Of a stretch of DNA of 61,545 bases, positions 42,413 through 51,598 are shown piece after piece. Both the position numbers and the translations under genes were made by a program. Source of the DNA: Pelatocladus maniniholoensis HA4357-MV3 (lineage in GTDB: Bacteria > Cyanobacteriota > Cyanobacteriia > Cyanobacteriales > Nostocaceae); the NCBI GenBank assembly GCA_019359115.1, contig JAHHHW010000087.1, forward strand, positions 1 to 61,545. Direction: 5' to 3'. Below the pieces are notes generated by a model. The model did no database searches. It saw only the letters and a list, made by a program, of their open reading frames with translations, and had not been told where the DNA came from. Position 1 is the first letter of the stretch; each line of letters opens with the position of its first letter.

Positions 42413-42820
42413 TTAAGTTTGCTTAGATTTCCATTTCAAGAGTTCAGCTATTTGTTCTGGTAGTTGGGTTGGGTTAAAAGGCTTGGCGATCGCTCCAACA
42501 ATATTCATCTCTTGCAGCTGTTGACGCGAAAACCAACTTGCTTTTGTGGTGATCAAAAGAATTGGAATATCATCAATGAGTGGATGTTGTATGAATTCTT
42601 GAACAATCCCAAGACAATCTGTTTCCAGCATCGGCACATCTAGAACAATAGCATCAGGTTTTCTGAGCAATAATGCTTCTTTAATAGTTAAAACTTCCAA
42701 CCCTTGATTGAGAGAAGAAACTGATAGCACATCCCAACCACCAAGACGGCTTAAGCAAACTTGTAAAATCGCTCGGATAGAAGCTTCGTGATCGATGAGC
42801 AAAATCAGCTTACGGGACAT
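42413..42820 (-). CDS. Stand-alone response-regulator receiver with altered acidic pocket
   Basis: 135 aa from the ATG at 42820; an extension to 42892 adds an unrelated leader. The receiver fold is complete: LILLIDHEASIRAILQVCL, phosphoacceptor Asp in DAIVLDVPM, the threonine in ILLITTKAS and the lysine in AIAKPFNPTQL. The acidic pair normally written DD or ED reads DH (LIDHE), so Mg2+ binding may be weaker. It has no output domain. It is on the same strand as the kinase cluster, about 270 bp downstream of the CheY-like gene. Confidence 0.85.
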   Translation of the reverse strand: MSRKLILLIDHEASIRAILQVCLSRLGGWDVLSVSSLNQGLEVLTIKEALLLRKPDAIVLDVPMLETDCLGIVQEFIQHPLIDDIPILLITTKASWFSRQQLQEMNIVGAIAKPFNPTQLPEQIAELLKWKSKQT

Positions 42821-43087
42821 GACTAAATTAATTTTGGGGCGTTCAAAAGCGCACCCAAAGGTATATTTGGAAGATAGATTACACTCTGACACTAGGCTTT
42901 TCCAAGATTAAACTCACTCAAGACAGAGCATAAAACCGAAAAGTAAGACACTTATAAGCAATCTATAAGAGTATCTAATCTTTATTATTACATAGAGTCT
43001 ATGATTAATATTGAATAAAACCTATGGTTTGGTTATACAATTCTACAAAATTCTTTATACAGATCCTCACCGCTTGTCCCTCTTATT

Positions 43088-43462
43088 CTACCAGCCCAAA
43101 ATTTCAGCAACTTGTTTCCAAACACTCATGGGATCAAACGGTTTGGTGATGACACCAGCAACTCCCATCTTGGCAAAGCGTTGGCGATCGCTTGGTAACA
43201 CTTTAGCTGTAAGCAGTATCACAGGAATGGATTGCGTTGCTACATTTGAGCGAAGGCAATCAAAAACCTGAAATCCATCCATCTCTGGCATCGACACATC
43301 TAAGAGAATAGCATCTATGGGTTTGTTAGTTTTTACTTTCAGTAACCCTTCCTCTCCTGACTCAGCTAGGACTGCTTTCCAGCCTGCAAAATTTTCCAGC
43401 GAGATTTGAACCACTCTACGAATGTCCTTTTCGTCGTCTACAACCAGAATACGTTTGTTCAT
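43088..43462 (-). CDS. CheY-like response regulator paired with the kinase
   Basis: 124 aa, a single receiver domain. All key residues are present: acidic pair in LVVDDEKDIRRVV, phosphoacceptor in ILLDVSMPEMDGFQV, LLTAK and VITKPFDP. The ATG at 43462 overlaps the stop of the 1677-aa kinase as ATGA (43459-43462), which couples their translation; a TTG at 43474 is less likely. It is therefore the first candidate to receive phosphate from that kinase. There is no output domain, so it would act by protein contact or as a phosphate shuttle. Confidence 0.92.
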   Translation of the reverse strand: MNKRILVVDDEKDIRRVVQISLENFAGWKAVLAESGEEGLLKVKTNKPIDAILLDVSMPEMDGFQVFDCLRSNVATQSIPVILLTAKVLPSDRQRFAKMGVAGVITKPFDPMSVWKQVAEILGW

Positions 43463-46400
43463 GCCAGTTGACAATCCTCCTCTTTCATGATTGGCAATGT
43501 GAAATAAAACGTACTCCCTTCTCCCAACACACTCTCAACCCAAATATGTCCACCGTGTTGCTGAACAATGTTCTTACAGATGGCTAATCCTAGCCCAGTT
43601 CCCCTTTTTTGACGACGATCAGAGACATCAACTTGCTGAAAGCGTCCAAAAATGCTTTCCAGCTTTTCTGGAGGAATACCACGTCCTTGATCGCGGACTT
43701 TAAATAGGATCTTGGAAGGTAGGGGAGACAAAGGGGACACGGGAGCAATTTGTTCTCCATTTCCTCCACTTCCTCCACTTCGTCTCATCCCCGCGTCCTC
43801 TTCTGGACTCATCAACTCTGCACTCAACCAAACAGTACCACCCACAGGCGAGAATTTAATCGCATTACTTAACAAATTGATTAATGTTTGAATAATCGAG
43901 TCTGCTGCTGCCGAAATTTGCATATTTGGAACCATTACGGAAAGTTTAATCTCAGCTTCGTTAGCGATCGCCTGCACAGTCTCAATTGCTTGTTGTACTA
44001 AATTAGCAATCTCGCATGTTTCCATCACAAGCTGAATTTTGCCAGACTCTAGTCGTTCGAGATCAAGAATGTCGTTCACCAAACGCACGAGGCGATCGCT
44101 ATTATTAAAAGCTATTTGCAACATTTCTTTGGCTTGTTTGGGTTCATTATCAAAGACACCCGTTTCTAAAATTCCCACAGAACCGCGAATAGCAGTTAAT
44201 GGGGTGCGGAGTTCGTGACTCACAATCGAAATAAATTCATTTTTGATGCGGTCAACTTCGTAGCGATCGCTAATATCTTGAATTTGAGCAATAAAATACA
44301 GGGGTTGTCTGTGTTGATCTTTGACGAGCGATACATTTAAAAGAGTATGGATCGTATCTCCTCGGTTGTGCAAATATCGTTTCTCCACCTGAAACACACG
44401 AATCTCATTTGCCAATAATTTTTGCATGAGTTCTAAATCAGCCTCTAAATCATCAGGATGGGTGATCTCTATCATGGTGAGATTGAGCATTTCTGCTTCG
44501 GTGTATCCGACAATTTCGCATAGGGAACGATTCACCATCAGGAATTTTCCTTGGGGTGAAACTAGTGCTACACCAATTGGTGCAGCATCAAAAGCCTTGC
44601 GGAAGCGTTCTTCGCTCTCACGCAAAAAATCCTCTGTTTGCTTGCGTTTGGTGATGTCAAGTGATGTGCCAATTAACTGAATCACTTGCCCTTGTGTATT
44701 AAATACAGGTTCTGCACGAGAATCCAGGTAACGAATTGAACCATCCGGCCACACAATTCGTAGATCAAAAGTGTAGGTAATTCCTTTTGTGATCGCTTGT
44801 TCAACGTATTGTTGTAGAACTTCTCGATCTTCAGGATGAACTCTTTCAAGCAGTTGAGCAAAGCTTGGTTCACCTTTGACTGGTTCTATTCCCCAGTGAT
44901 GAAATGTTGTTTGTGAGCAACTAATCTTCTGGCTGTTCAAATCAAATTCCCAACTACCGATTTGGGAAACTTTTTGAGCCATGGCCAAATGAACTTGATT
45001 TTGGCGCAAAGCTTTTTCAGTTTGTTTGCGTTCAGCTAGTTCAATTTGCAACTGATGGTAGAGATTTGCTTGATGAAGGGCGATCGCTAACTGATTGCTG
45101 ATTTGCTGCAAAAACTCTGCTTCAGATGCTCGCCACTGGCGATAATCGGAGCAGGCGTGAACTATAAGCAATCCCCAAACCCTGGTTGAGGAGTCTTCCA
45201 AGGTTTGAACAATGGGCGCAACCACTTTTGATTTGACGCCGACTTGTTCCATAAATTCAACCAGACACTCTGCCCACTCATCTTTTGCCACGTCTGGTAA
45301 AATGCGGGGATTTCCCTGGCGATAGTAGTCGTAGCAGTCATTTGGGAAACATTCATCAGTCCAACGCATCTGATTTGTGATCAGATACTCTGGAAGAACA
45401 GCTTCCTTAATAATCTCTCCCGAACCATCCTGATTTAAACGGAAAATCAATACTCGATCAGCCTGGAGAGTTTTTTGTACCTCAACCACTGTAGTTGCCA
45501 GAATTTGTTCCAAATCCAGTGATTGGCGGATGTGCTGGGTAATGGTAGCGAGCAAGCTTTCGTGATCTGCTTGCGATCGCAAAGATTGCTCCAACTTCTT
45601 GCGTCTTGTGATGTTGAAGCAACTACCTATCAAACGATAAATTTGTCCATTTTCTCTGTAAATAGGAGTTAAGACATTAATCCACCAAGTTTCTTTATCT
45701 CTGATTACCAGACGTTCTTCATAAGTGATTCGTTTTCCGGTTGTGGTGCAAGCCTGAAATCTCGCACTCATCACCTGTGCATCCTCTGGTGGAAAAACCT
45801 GCTCAGGGGTTTTTCCAGCCATTTCTGATGAGAAAAGTCCAGACATCCACTCATGGGCGGGGTTAATGTCAACATAACGAAAGCCACCATCTTCTTGCAC
45901 ATCAACGATAAAAATCGCAGCAGCCGTGCCTTCATATATACTCCGTAAAAACAGTTCGCTTTCTCGCAAGGCTTGTTCTGCGCGTTTACGCTCAGTGATA
46001 TCTTCTGTTAATCCGATATAGCGTAAAAGGTTTCCATCTGGATCAAAAATTGGAAACACTTCGGCAAACATCCAACGAATTGTGCCATCGGATTTAATAA
46101 TCCGATATTCACGCCAAGCAGATTTACCTTGAGACTGTTCATTAAGAGATTGCCATACTGATTTACGGTCATCTGGATGTATTGCATTTAGCCAAGATTT
46201 GGGATTTTGATAGAGGCTCTCACAACTCAATCCATAAATTTTTTCATATCCAGGACTGATATAAAGAAACTGCTCAGAATCAGCAGACCAGACAAAGAAA
46301 ATTTGATTGATATTTTCGGCAATCTCACGAAATCGCTCTTCACTTTCTCGCAAGGCCGTTTCAGCTAGTTTGCGAGCAGTGATGTCAACTCCAACCATAG

Positions 46401-48492
46401 TGACTATCCAGCAATCTCCTGCTTGATCCCAGCGAGAGGTTAAGGTGTGTGCAATCCAGCGCAGAGAGCAATTTTTATGATAAAAGCGATACTCCACTGT
46501 AGTTGCTTGTTCTTGGGCGATCGCTGCGAAAGCTTGTTTAGTAATGGCTGCCAAATCTTCTGAAGGAACTCGTGATAACCAAAGTTCCGAAGTTAATTCT
46601 TGGGGAGTATAACCAAAAACGGTTTCACAACCCAGGGAGTGATACTCATTCTCCCAAGTGCAGTCAGGGTAAACGCGGAAACTGGTAATTGAAGCACCTG
46701 CGGAGTTAAGAATATCGTTAAGTTTTGCTTGTGATGCTTGCAAAGCCTTTTCTAGTTGTTTGCGATCGCTTATATCTTGTCCAATCCCAATGATTTGACC
46801 TGTACTGAGGCGAATATTTGCCCAGGTCGTGTCTACATAGCGACCATTCCGACACCTAGTTCTAAAATCCAACCATTTTCCTGTCGCCGCTTGAATATGT
46901 TCCCTTGTCTGTTGACGTTGTTTTGTATCGGGATAGCACTTTGCCAACCAATCAACGTCTCGCAGTTCGTCTAAAGTCCAACCGAGAACACGCTCATATT
47001 CTCGGTTAATTACTAACGTTTGATCTGCTTGATCACGAAGTTTTAACATTACAGGAATGTGGTCAAACAGAGCTTGTAAAATTTCGTTTTGCTGCTGTAA
47101 TTTTTCTGTCCGTTCTGCAATTTGAGTTTCGAGAGTTTGATTGTATTCGGCTAAGAGTTTCTCTGATTGTTTGTGTTCGGTGATATCCCTAAAAGCCGCG
47201 ATCGCATAAATAATTGCGCTTGTTTCATCAAAAATTGGAACTGTCAAAACTTCCAGAGGAATAGTTTGATCGGCTTGACGCAATTCCATATCATCAATCT
47301 TCACCGATTCACCTGCAAAAGTGCGTACAAGCGGAAGTTTATCGATGGGATAAAGTTGGTCAGTTCCCGCTTGATATGCTTGAAAAACCTCTGGCAATTG
47401 CTCTGTTTTAATTTCTAGTGGAATTTTAATCCCAAGTAGTTGCTGTGCCTTTAGATTGTTATAAATGAATCTTCCAGTGGGGTCATGTGCAGTTACCGCA
47501 ATCGGAATGGCATCAAGAATCTGATTTACTCGCCTTTCCTTGGCGCGTAATTGCTTTTCACTCTCACGCAATTGGCTATATATTTTGGCATGAGAAATCG
47601 AAATTGCTGCTTGTGCAAATAATAATTTCAATACATCTAATCGCTTGTTTGTAAATACTCCATTAGTAAGATTATTTTCCAGATATACTATCCCAACCAG
47701 TTGTCCTTGATTGAGCAGTGGCGCACACAATATCGATTTAGTTTGATGTTGTCTAATATAAGGATCATGAATAAATTTACCCTCCCAGCTAGCATCATCC
47801 ACAACTACATTTTTTAAAGTGTGGATTACATCATTAATCACTGATATTGGGATATAATAATCAATGGGAAGAGACTGTACACTAATTTTGATGACAGGTT
47901 TTCCTAAAGCATCTTCGCTAGCTTCAGTATCTACGGTGCCAGATGCTAAAATTTGCCATTCTTCCCCATTTTCTAACGTTTTTGGGGAAGGCAAAATTAA
48001 ATATCCTGTTTGTGCGTCAGCATTCTCAATCAGGATTTTCATCAAAACTTTCAGTAGCCGTTCTAGTTCAATTTCGCTCGAAATAGCTAGATTTGCTCTA
48101 ATGACAGCCTCTAGTAATTCCAAAGCTTCTTCTGATGAGCTACTACTGAGTTTTGGGCTGGTTGAGTGCGTATAATTGTTGCTGTTGACTGATAATCCTA
48201 ATAGTAGCTGTGGATATTTTGTTTCTAACTCCTTTACCTTTGCTGTTGCATTCAAGCGTGTGTAAGCATAGTGTGCCTCTTTCATGTAATTCCGAGCAAA
48301 TCTTAGTCTACCGCGTTCTAGATAATACTGAGCGGCTAATTCATACGCGAAAGCCTCTTCTTCTAAAGAATCATTTGCTTTCGCTGTGTCAATCGCTTGC
48401 TCATAATATTCTTCTGCTGCAATTACTTGGCCCAGAACTCGCGCTTTCTCTGCTTCAACAATTAAGTGTGATAGGAATATGATCATTTTCAC
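43459..48492 (-). CDS. Multi-PAS/GAF sensor histidine kinase with DXCF cyanobacteriochrome-like GAF
   Basis: 1677 aa from GTG at 48492 (ATG at 48486 is equally possible). In order: TPR-like helices (15-95), GAF1 (about 145-305), five PAS domains (about 320-965), GAF2 (about 985-1145), two more PAS domains (about 1165-1410), HisKA with SHELRTP (His1426), and an ATPase domain with NLLSNAIKFSP, DQGRGIP and GTGLGLAIC. GAF2 has the chromophore marks of a DXCF cyanobacteriochrome: TDECF with Cys1048, then WAECL with Cys1076, 28 residues apart. The usual His after the second cysteine is Leu. GAF1 and the TPR-like segment resemble the tail of large Ser/Thr-kinase/AAA sensor proteins. It is translationally coupled to the CheY-like gene. 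Confidence 0.9.
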   Translation of the reverse strand: MKMIIFLSHLIVEAEKARVLGQVIAAEEYYEQAIDTAKANDSLEEEAFAYELAAQYYLERGRLRFARNYMKEAHYAYTRLNATAKVKELETKYPQLLLGLSVNSNNYTHSTSPKLSSSSSEEALELLEAVIRANLAISSEIELERLLKVLMKILIENADAQTGYLILPSPKTLENGEEWQILASGTVDTEASEDALGKPVIKISVQSLPIDYYIPISVINDVIHTLKNVVVDDASWEGKFIHDPYIRQHQTKSILCAPLLNQGQLVGIVYLENNLTNGVFTNKRLDVLKLLFAQAAISISHAKIYSQLRESEKQLRAKERRVNQILDAIPIAVTAHDPTGRFIYNNLKAQQLLGIKIPLEIKTEQLPEVFQAYQAGTDQLYPIDKLPLVRTFAGESVKIDDMELRQADQTIPLEVLTVPIFDETSAIIYAIAAFRDITEHKQSEKLLAEYNQTLETQIAERTEKLQQQNEILQALFDHIPVMLKLRDQADQTLVINREYERVLGWTLDELRDVDWLAKCYPDTKQRQQTREHIQAATGKWLDFRTRCRNGRYVDTTWANIRLSTGQIIGIGQDISDRKQLEKALQASQAKLNDILNSAGASITSFRVYPDCTWENEYHSLGCETVFGYTPQELTSELWLSRVPSEDLAAITKQAFAAIAQEQATTVEYRFYHKNCSLRWIAHTLTSRWDQAGDCWIVTMVGVDITARKLAETALRESEERFREIAENINQIFFVWSADSEQFLYISPGYEKIYGLSCESLYQNPKSWLNAIHPDDRKSVWQSLNEQSQGKSAWREYRIIKSDGTIRWMFAEVFPIFDPDGNLLRYIGLTEDITERKRAEQALRESELFLRSIYEGTAAAIFIVDVQEDGGFRYVDINPAHEWMSGLFSSEMAGKTPEQVFPPEDAQVMSARFQACTTTGKRITYEERLVIRDKETWWINVLTPIYRENGQIYRLIGSCFNITRRKKLEQSLRSQADHESLLATITQHIRQSLDLEQILATTVVEVQKTLQADRVLIFRLNQDGSGEIIKEAVLPEYLITNQMRWTDECFPNDCYDYYRQGNPRILPDVAKDEWAECLVEFMEQVGVKSKVVAPIVQTLEDSSTRVWGLLIVHACSDYRQWRASEAEFLQQISNQLAIALHQANLYHQLQIELAERKQTEKALRQNQVHLAMAQKVSQIGSWEFDLNSQKISCSQTTFHHWGIEPVKGEPSFAQLLERVHPEDREVLQQYVEQAITKGITYTFDLRIVWPDGSIRYLDSRAEPVFNTQGQVIQLIGTSLDITKRKQTEDFLRESEERFRKAFDAAPIGVALVSPQGKFLMVNRSLCEIVGYTEAEMLNLTMIEITHPDDLEADLELMQKLLANEIRVFQVEKRYLHNRGDTIHTLLNVSLVKDQHRQPLYFIAQIQDISDRYEVDRIKNEFISIVSHELRTPLTAIRGSVGILETGVFDNEPKQAKEMLQIAFNNSDRLVRLVNDILDLERLESGKIQLVMETCEIANLVQQAIETVQAIANEAEIKLSVMVPNMQISAAADSIIQTLINLLSNAIKFSPVGGTVWLSAELMSPEEDAGMRRSGGSGGNGEQIAPVSPLSPLPSKILFKVRDQGRGIPPEKLESIFGRFQQVDVSDRRQKRGTGLGLAICKNIVQQHGGHIWVESVLGEGSTFYFTLPIMKEEDCQLA

Positions 48493-48664
48493 TTACTATT
48501 CGATACACAAGAAAATTGGCGCTTTCGTAGAATTTGGTTGTTATAGCCATATCAAATAGGGAAACTTTAAGGAAGTCGGCACAAATCAAGTCATTTGTCA
48601 TTTGTCAGGGTTTGGTACATGTTTACTTTTCGTAACATAATTATATTTATTTCTGCCGACTTAT

Positions 48665-51085
48665 TTACAACGAGTATAAACAGTAGCTATTAAATCCTCT
48701 TGCTTTTGCTGTATAAAGAGCTTGCTTGGCGATCGCAATCAAATCTTTATGAGAATTATCTTGACTTGTTACAGAACCTGTGATCCCCAAACTCAATGTG
48801 ATGTAGCCATTGGTAGAAGGGGATTGATGAGGAATTTGGAGAGTGGCGATCGCTTGCTGAATTCGCTCTACGACCTGCAACGCCCCTACTAAGCTTGTAT
48901 CCGATAAAACAATCATAAATTCATCTCCACCTGATCGTGCCACTAAATGATGACTAGAGTCAATGCATTGGCGAATTGTATTAGCTACTTGTTGCAAACA
49001 ATTGTTTCCAGCTTGATAGCCGTAGCGATCGTTATAAGTCTGGAAATGATCAATATCACAAATTATTAAACAAAGTGAAGTTTGTTTAGAGATCAGGCGT
49101 TGCCATTCCCGTTCGAGGAATTCATCACAATGGTAACGAGTTGCAACTTGAGTTAATGAATCAATCTTGGCTTCTCGTTGAGATATTTGCAATTGCTGTT
49201 GCTGACATCGCAGCAGTTGTTGCTGCATATGCGTTAGTCTTGCGCCTTGTACTCGCGAAGCTCCTTCAATCCTACTCAACACACGAGTTACGAGTTCTGG
49301 ACCAACAATCGGCTTATTAATAAATTCATCTGCTCCGGCTGCAAACACTTGTTGAATAGAGTCAACACCAGTATGAGCAGTGACAATAATTATCGGTAAA
49401 TCTGCGTATTTTAAATCTTGCCGCACCACACGACATAATTCAATTCCATTGAATATAGGCATTTCCAAGTCTAACAGCAACAAATCCGGCTCAGTAAAAG
49501 TTAGCACTTGCCAAAACTGCTCCGGATTGCCAACAGATGTCACCTCAAGCCCCCAAGGTTGTAACATAAGTGCTAGTGTTTTCAGCTGCACTGGGTCATC
49601 ATCAACAACCATGACTCTGGGACTCGGTGGGGTGGTTGGTGGGATAAATTGAGCGATCGCCTCAAATATTTCTTCTGTTGTAATGGATTTGAGAAGATAA
49701 CTCTCACTTCCCAAACTCGCAATACTAATTCGAGTATCTAAACAATCTTGTTCAGCCAAAGTCAGCACTGGAATCCCAGGAAAGTGTAATTTTAACTTTT
49801 CCAATAGAGTTAGCTTGCCTGGCATGGAAGCAGGATTCAGACTGAGTAAAATTATACTAGGAGGATGACTCGCCACTTGCTCCAATGCAATTGACTCCTC
49901 AGCAATCACCTCTACTTGTAGTCCTCGCACTGGTGCAGCTTGGCACAATGACTCTGTGAAAGAATGATCATCATCATCATCAATGACCAACACCAAAGGT
50001 ATAGCAACTGTTGGTAGGCTTGGGATGATGGGAGAAACAGGTGGCTTGGCGATTTCCTGCTGCAACTGTGTTAGCAATTGCAGAAATTGGGTAAATTGCT
50101 GCTCTCCCAACTTAGATTGATCACTAAATAAGTGTTCGATCGCTCGTGCTAACTCTGACCCTTTGGCATATCCAAACGTCCCTAAAGCACCTGCCAATCG
50201 GTGTGCTTCTTCTTTAGCACGCTCTCGTTGTGTAGAATCGAAATAATCAACTTGGAGCGATCGCGCGGCTGTTTCCAAAACTTTAATTCGTTCTGGTAAG
50301 GAAGCCTGAAAATCCTGTGTAGCTTCCTCAATTAATACTAAGCCTTCTTGCTCTGGATCACTTGGCTTTTGCTGTTTTGTTTCTGCTTCCTTCTGTTTTT
50401 CTTTCTGTAGCGCTACCTTTAACCGATATCCCAAGCGATACACCGTCTCAATTAGCTCCTCCACCATCCCTGCACTCTTGAGTTTACGTCGCAGGTCTTT
50501 AATCAAGTTTGTCACCGCAGCATCTGTAGGGGATTCATCAATTGACCAGAGATGATCAATAATGTTGCTACGGCTGAAGATCCGTTGAGGATGCCGTAAA
50601 AAAAGCTCCAGTAAGCTATATTCCTTGGGGCTAAGAGCAATGAGTTGTTGTTTATAGGTTACTTGTATTAAGTTTGGATCGAAACACAAATTTCCCCATA
50701 TCAATACTGAATAAGACATTGCACTTACCTGACGACGCGACAAAGCACGAATTCGCGCTATTAGTTGAGAAGATTCACAAGGCTTCGTCACATAATCATC
50801 TGCTCCCACATCCAGACCCATGACAATATCCTCAGCTGAGTCTTTTGCTGTCAGCATGAGGATTGGAGTTTGGCATTTATGATCGCGTAATTGACGACAT
50901 ATGCTCAACCCATCGAGTCTGGGAAGCATAACATCAAGCAAAATGACACAATATTCTCCTTGAAGAGCTAATTCCAAACCAAGTTTACCGTCCGTTGCAA
51001 TATCTACTGTGTATCGATAGGCGGTTAGTGTACCAGAGAGAAATTCACATATAGATAGATCGTCTTCAACTAATAGGATTTTCAC
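48665..51085 (-). CDS. REC-wHTH-HPt-REC-REC-GGDEF hybrid regulator
   Basis: 806 aa. Domains in order: receiver (1-118, Asp51 in VILLDVMLPRLDG), OmpR/PhoB winged helix (128-225, LSPKEYSLLELFLRHPQRIF and VYRLGYRLK), HPt (about 255-345, His294 in EEAHRLAGALGTFG), a degenerate receiver (about 363-480, with IILLSLNPAS where the Asp should be), an intact receiver (488-605, LLLLDLEMPIFNG), and a diguanylate cyclase with SGGDEF (GGDEF at 719-723). It thus joins DNA binding and cyclic-di-GMP synthesis in one chain. It lies 172 bp upstream of the multi-PAS kinase on the same strand. Confidence 0.93.
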   Translation of the reverse strand: MKILLVEDDLSICEFLSGTLTAYRYTVDIATDGKLGLELALQGEYCVILLDVMLPRLDGLSICRQLRDHKCQTPILMLTAKDSAEDIVMGLDVGADDYVTKPCESSQLIARIRALSRRQVSAMSYSVLIWGNLCFDPNLIQVTYKQQLIALSPKEYSLLELFLRHPQRIFSRSNIIDHLWSIDESPTDAAVTNLIKDLRRKLKSAGMVEELIETVYRLGYRLKVALQKEKQKEAETKQQKPSDPEQEGLVLIEEATQDFQASLPERIKVLETAARSLQVDYFDSTQRERAKEEAHRLAGALGTFGYAKGSELARAIEHLFSDQSKLGEQQFTQFLQLLTQLQQEIAKPPVSPIIPSLPTVAIPLVLVIDDDDDHSFTESLCQAAPVRGLQVEVIAEESIALEQVASHPPSIILLSLNPASMPGKLTLLEKLKLHFPGIPVLTLAEQDCLDTRISIASLGSESYLLKSITTEEIFEAIAQFIPPTTPPSPRVMVVDDDPVQLKTLALMLQPWGLEVTSVGNPEQFWQVLTFTEPDLLLLDLEMPIFNGIELCRVVRQDLKYADLPIIIVTAHTGVDSIQQVFAAGADEFINKPIVGPELVTRVLSRIEGASRVQGARLTHMQQQLLRCQQQQLQISQREAKIDSLTQVATRYHCDEFLEREWQRLISKQTSLCLIICDIDHFQTYNDRYGYQAGNNCLQQVANTIRQCIDSSHHLVARSGGDEFMIVLSDTSLVGALQVVERIQQAIATLQIPHQSPSTNGYITLSLGITGSVTSQDNSHKDLIAIAKQALYTAKARGFNSYCLYSL

Positions 51086-51598
51086 GAAGGACTAACCTTC
51101 ACTTACAAGGAATTAAAACAACTCCTTAGCAATTTATCTAATAAATCCTCCAATCGTGAATCTCTCGTTAGAATACTTTTTTGTAACAAATCGCTGTAAT
51201 TAAAATCACAAATGGGATTGGGGATTGGGTATAAGAGCATCCCAAATGTTTAAATCCGCCTTATGTATATTAATTAATCTTAAGTAAATCATTAACTGCC
51301 TTAACTGGCTTATCTGGTATGGAATTAACTATTGTTATAGCTAAATAATTATGTTAAAGCTCTAGATTTTTGCATTTAGTAGCCATCATGAACTGTATAT
51401 GCCAATAATGGATGAAAATATCACTTCTCCTACATACATACTTACACTCCTAAACCCTTATAGCCATTTTACAGACAGGTTTATCAAAATATATAATCAT
51501 TTTTCTCATCAAATGTGCTGCTATTAGTTAATGTGTTATTAATACTTTTATTACGGCTATTAGAAAATTCTGTAAACAGGTAAAAGTATCTCAAAGAT
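51086..51598. other. 513-bp divergent promoter region with repeat copy 6
   Basis: Lies between the hybrid regulator and pcxA, which diverge. The only repeat recognised is AGAGCATCCCAAATGTTTAA (from 51234), the sixth copy of the dispersed repeat. Otherwise A/T-rich with no ORF; promoters for both genes must lie here, but I cannot place them. Confidence 0.5.
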
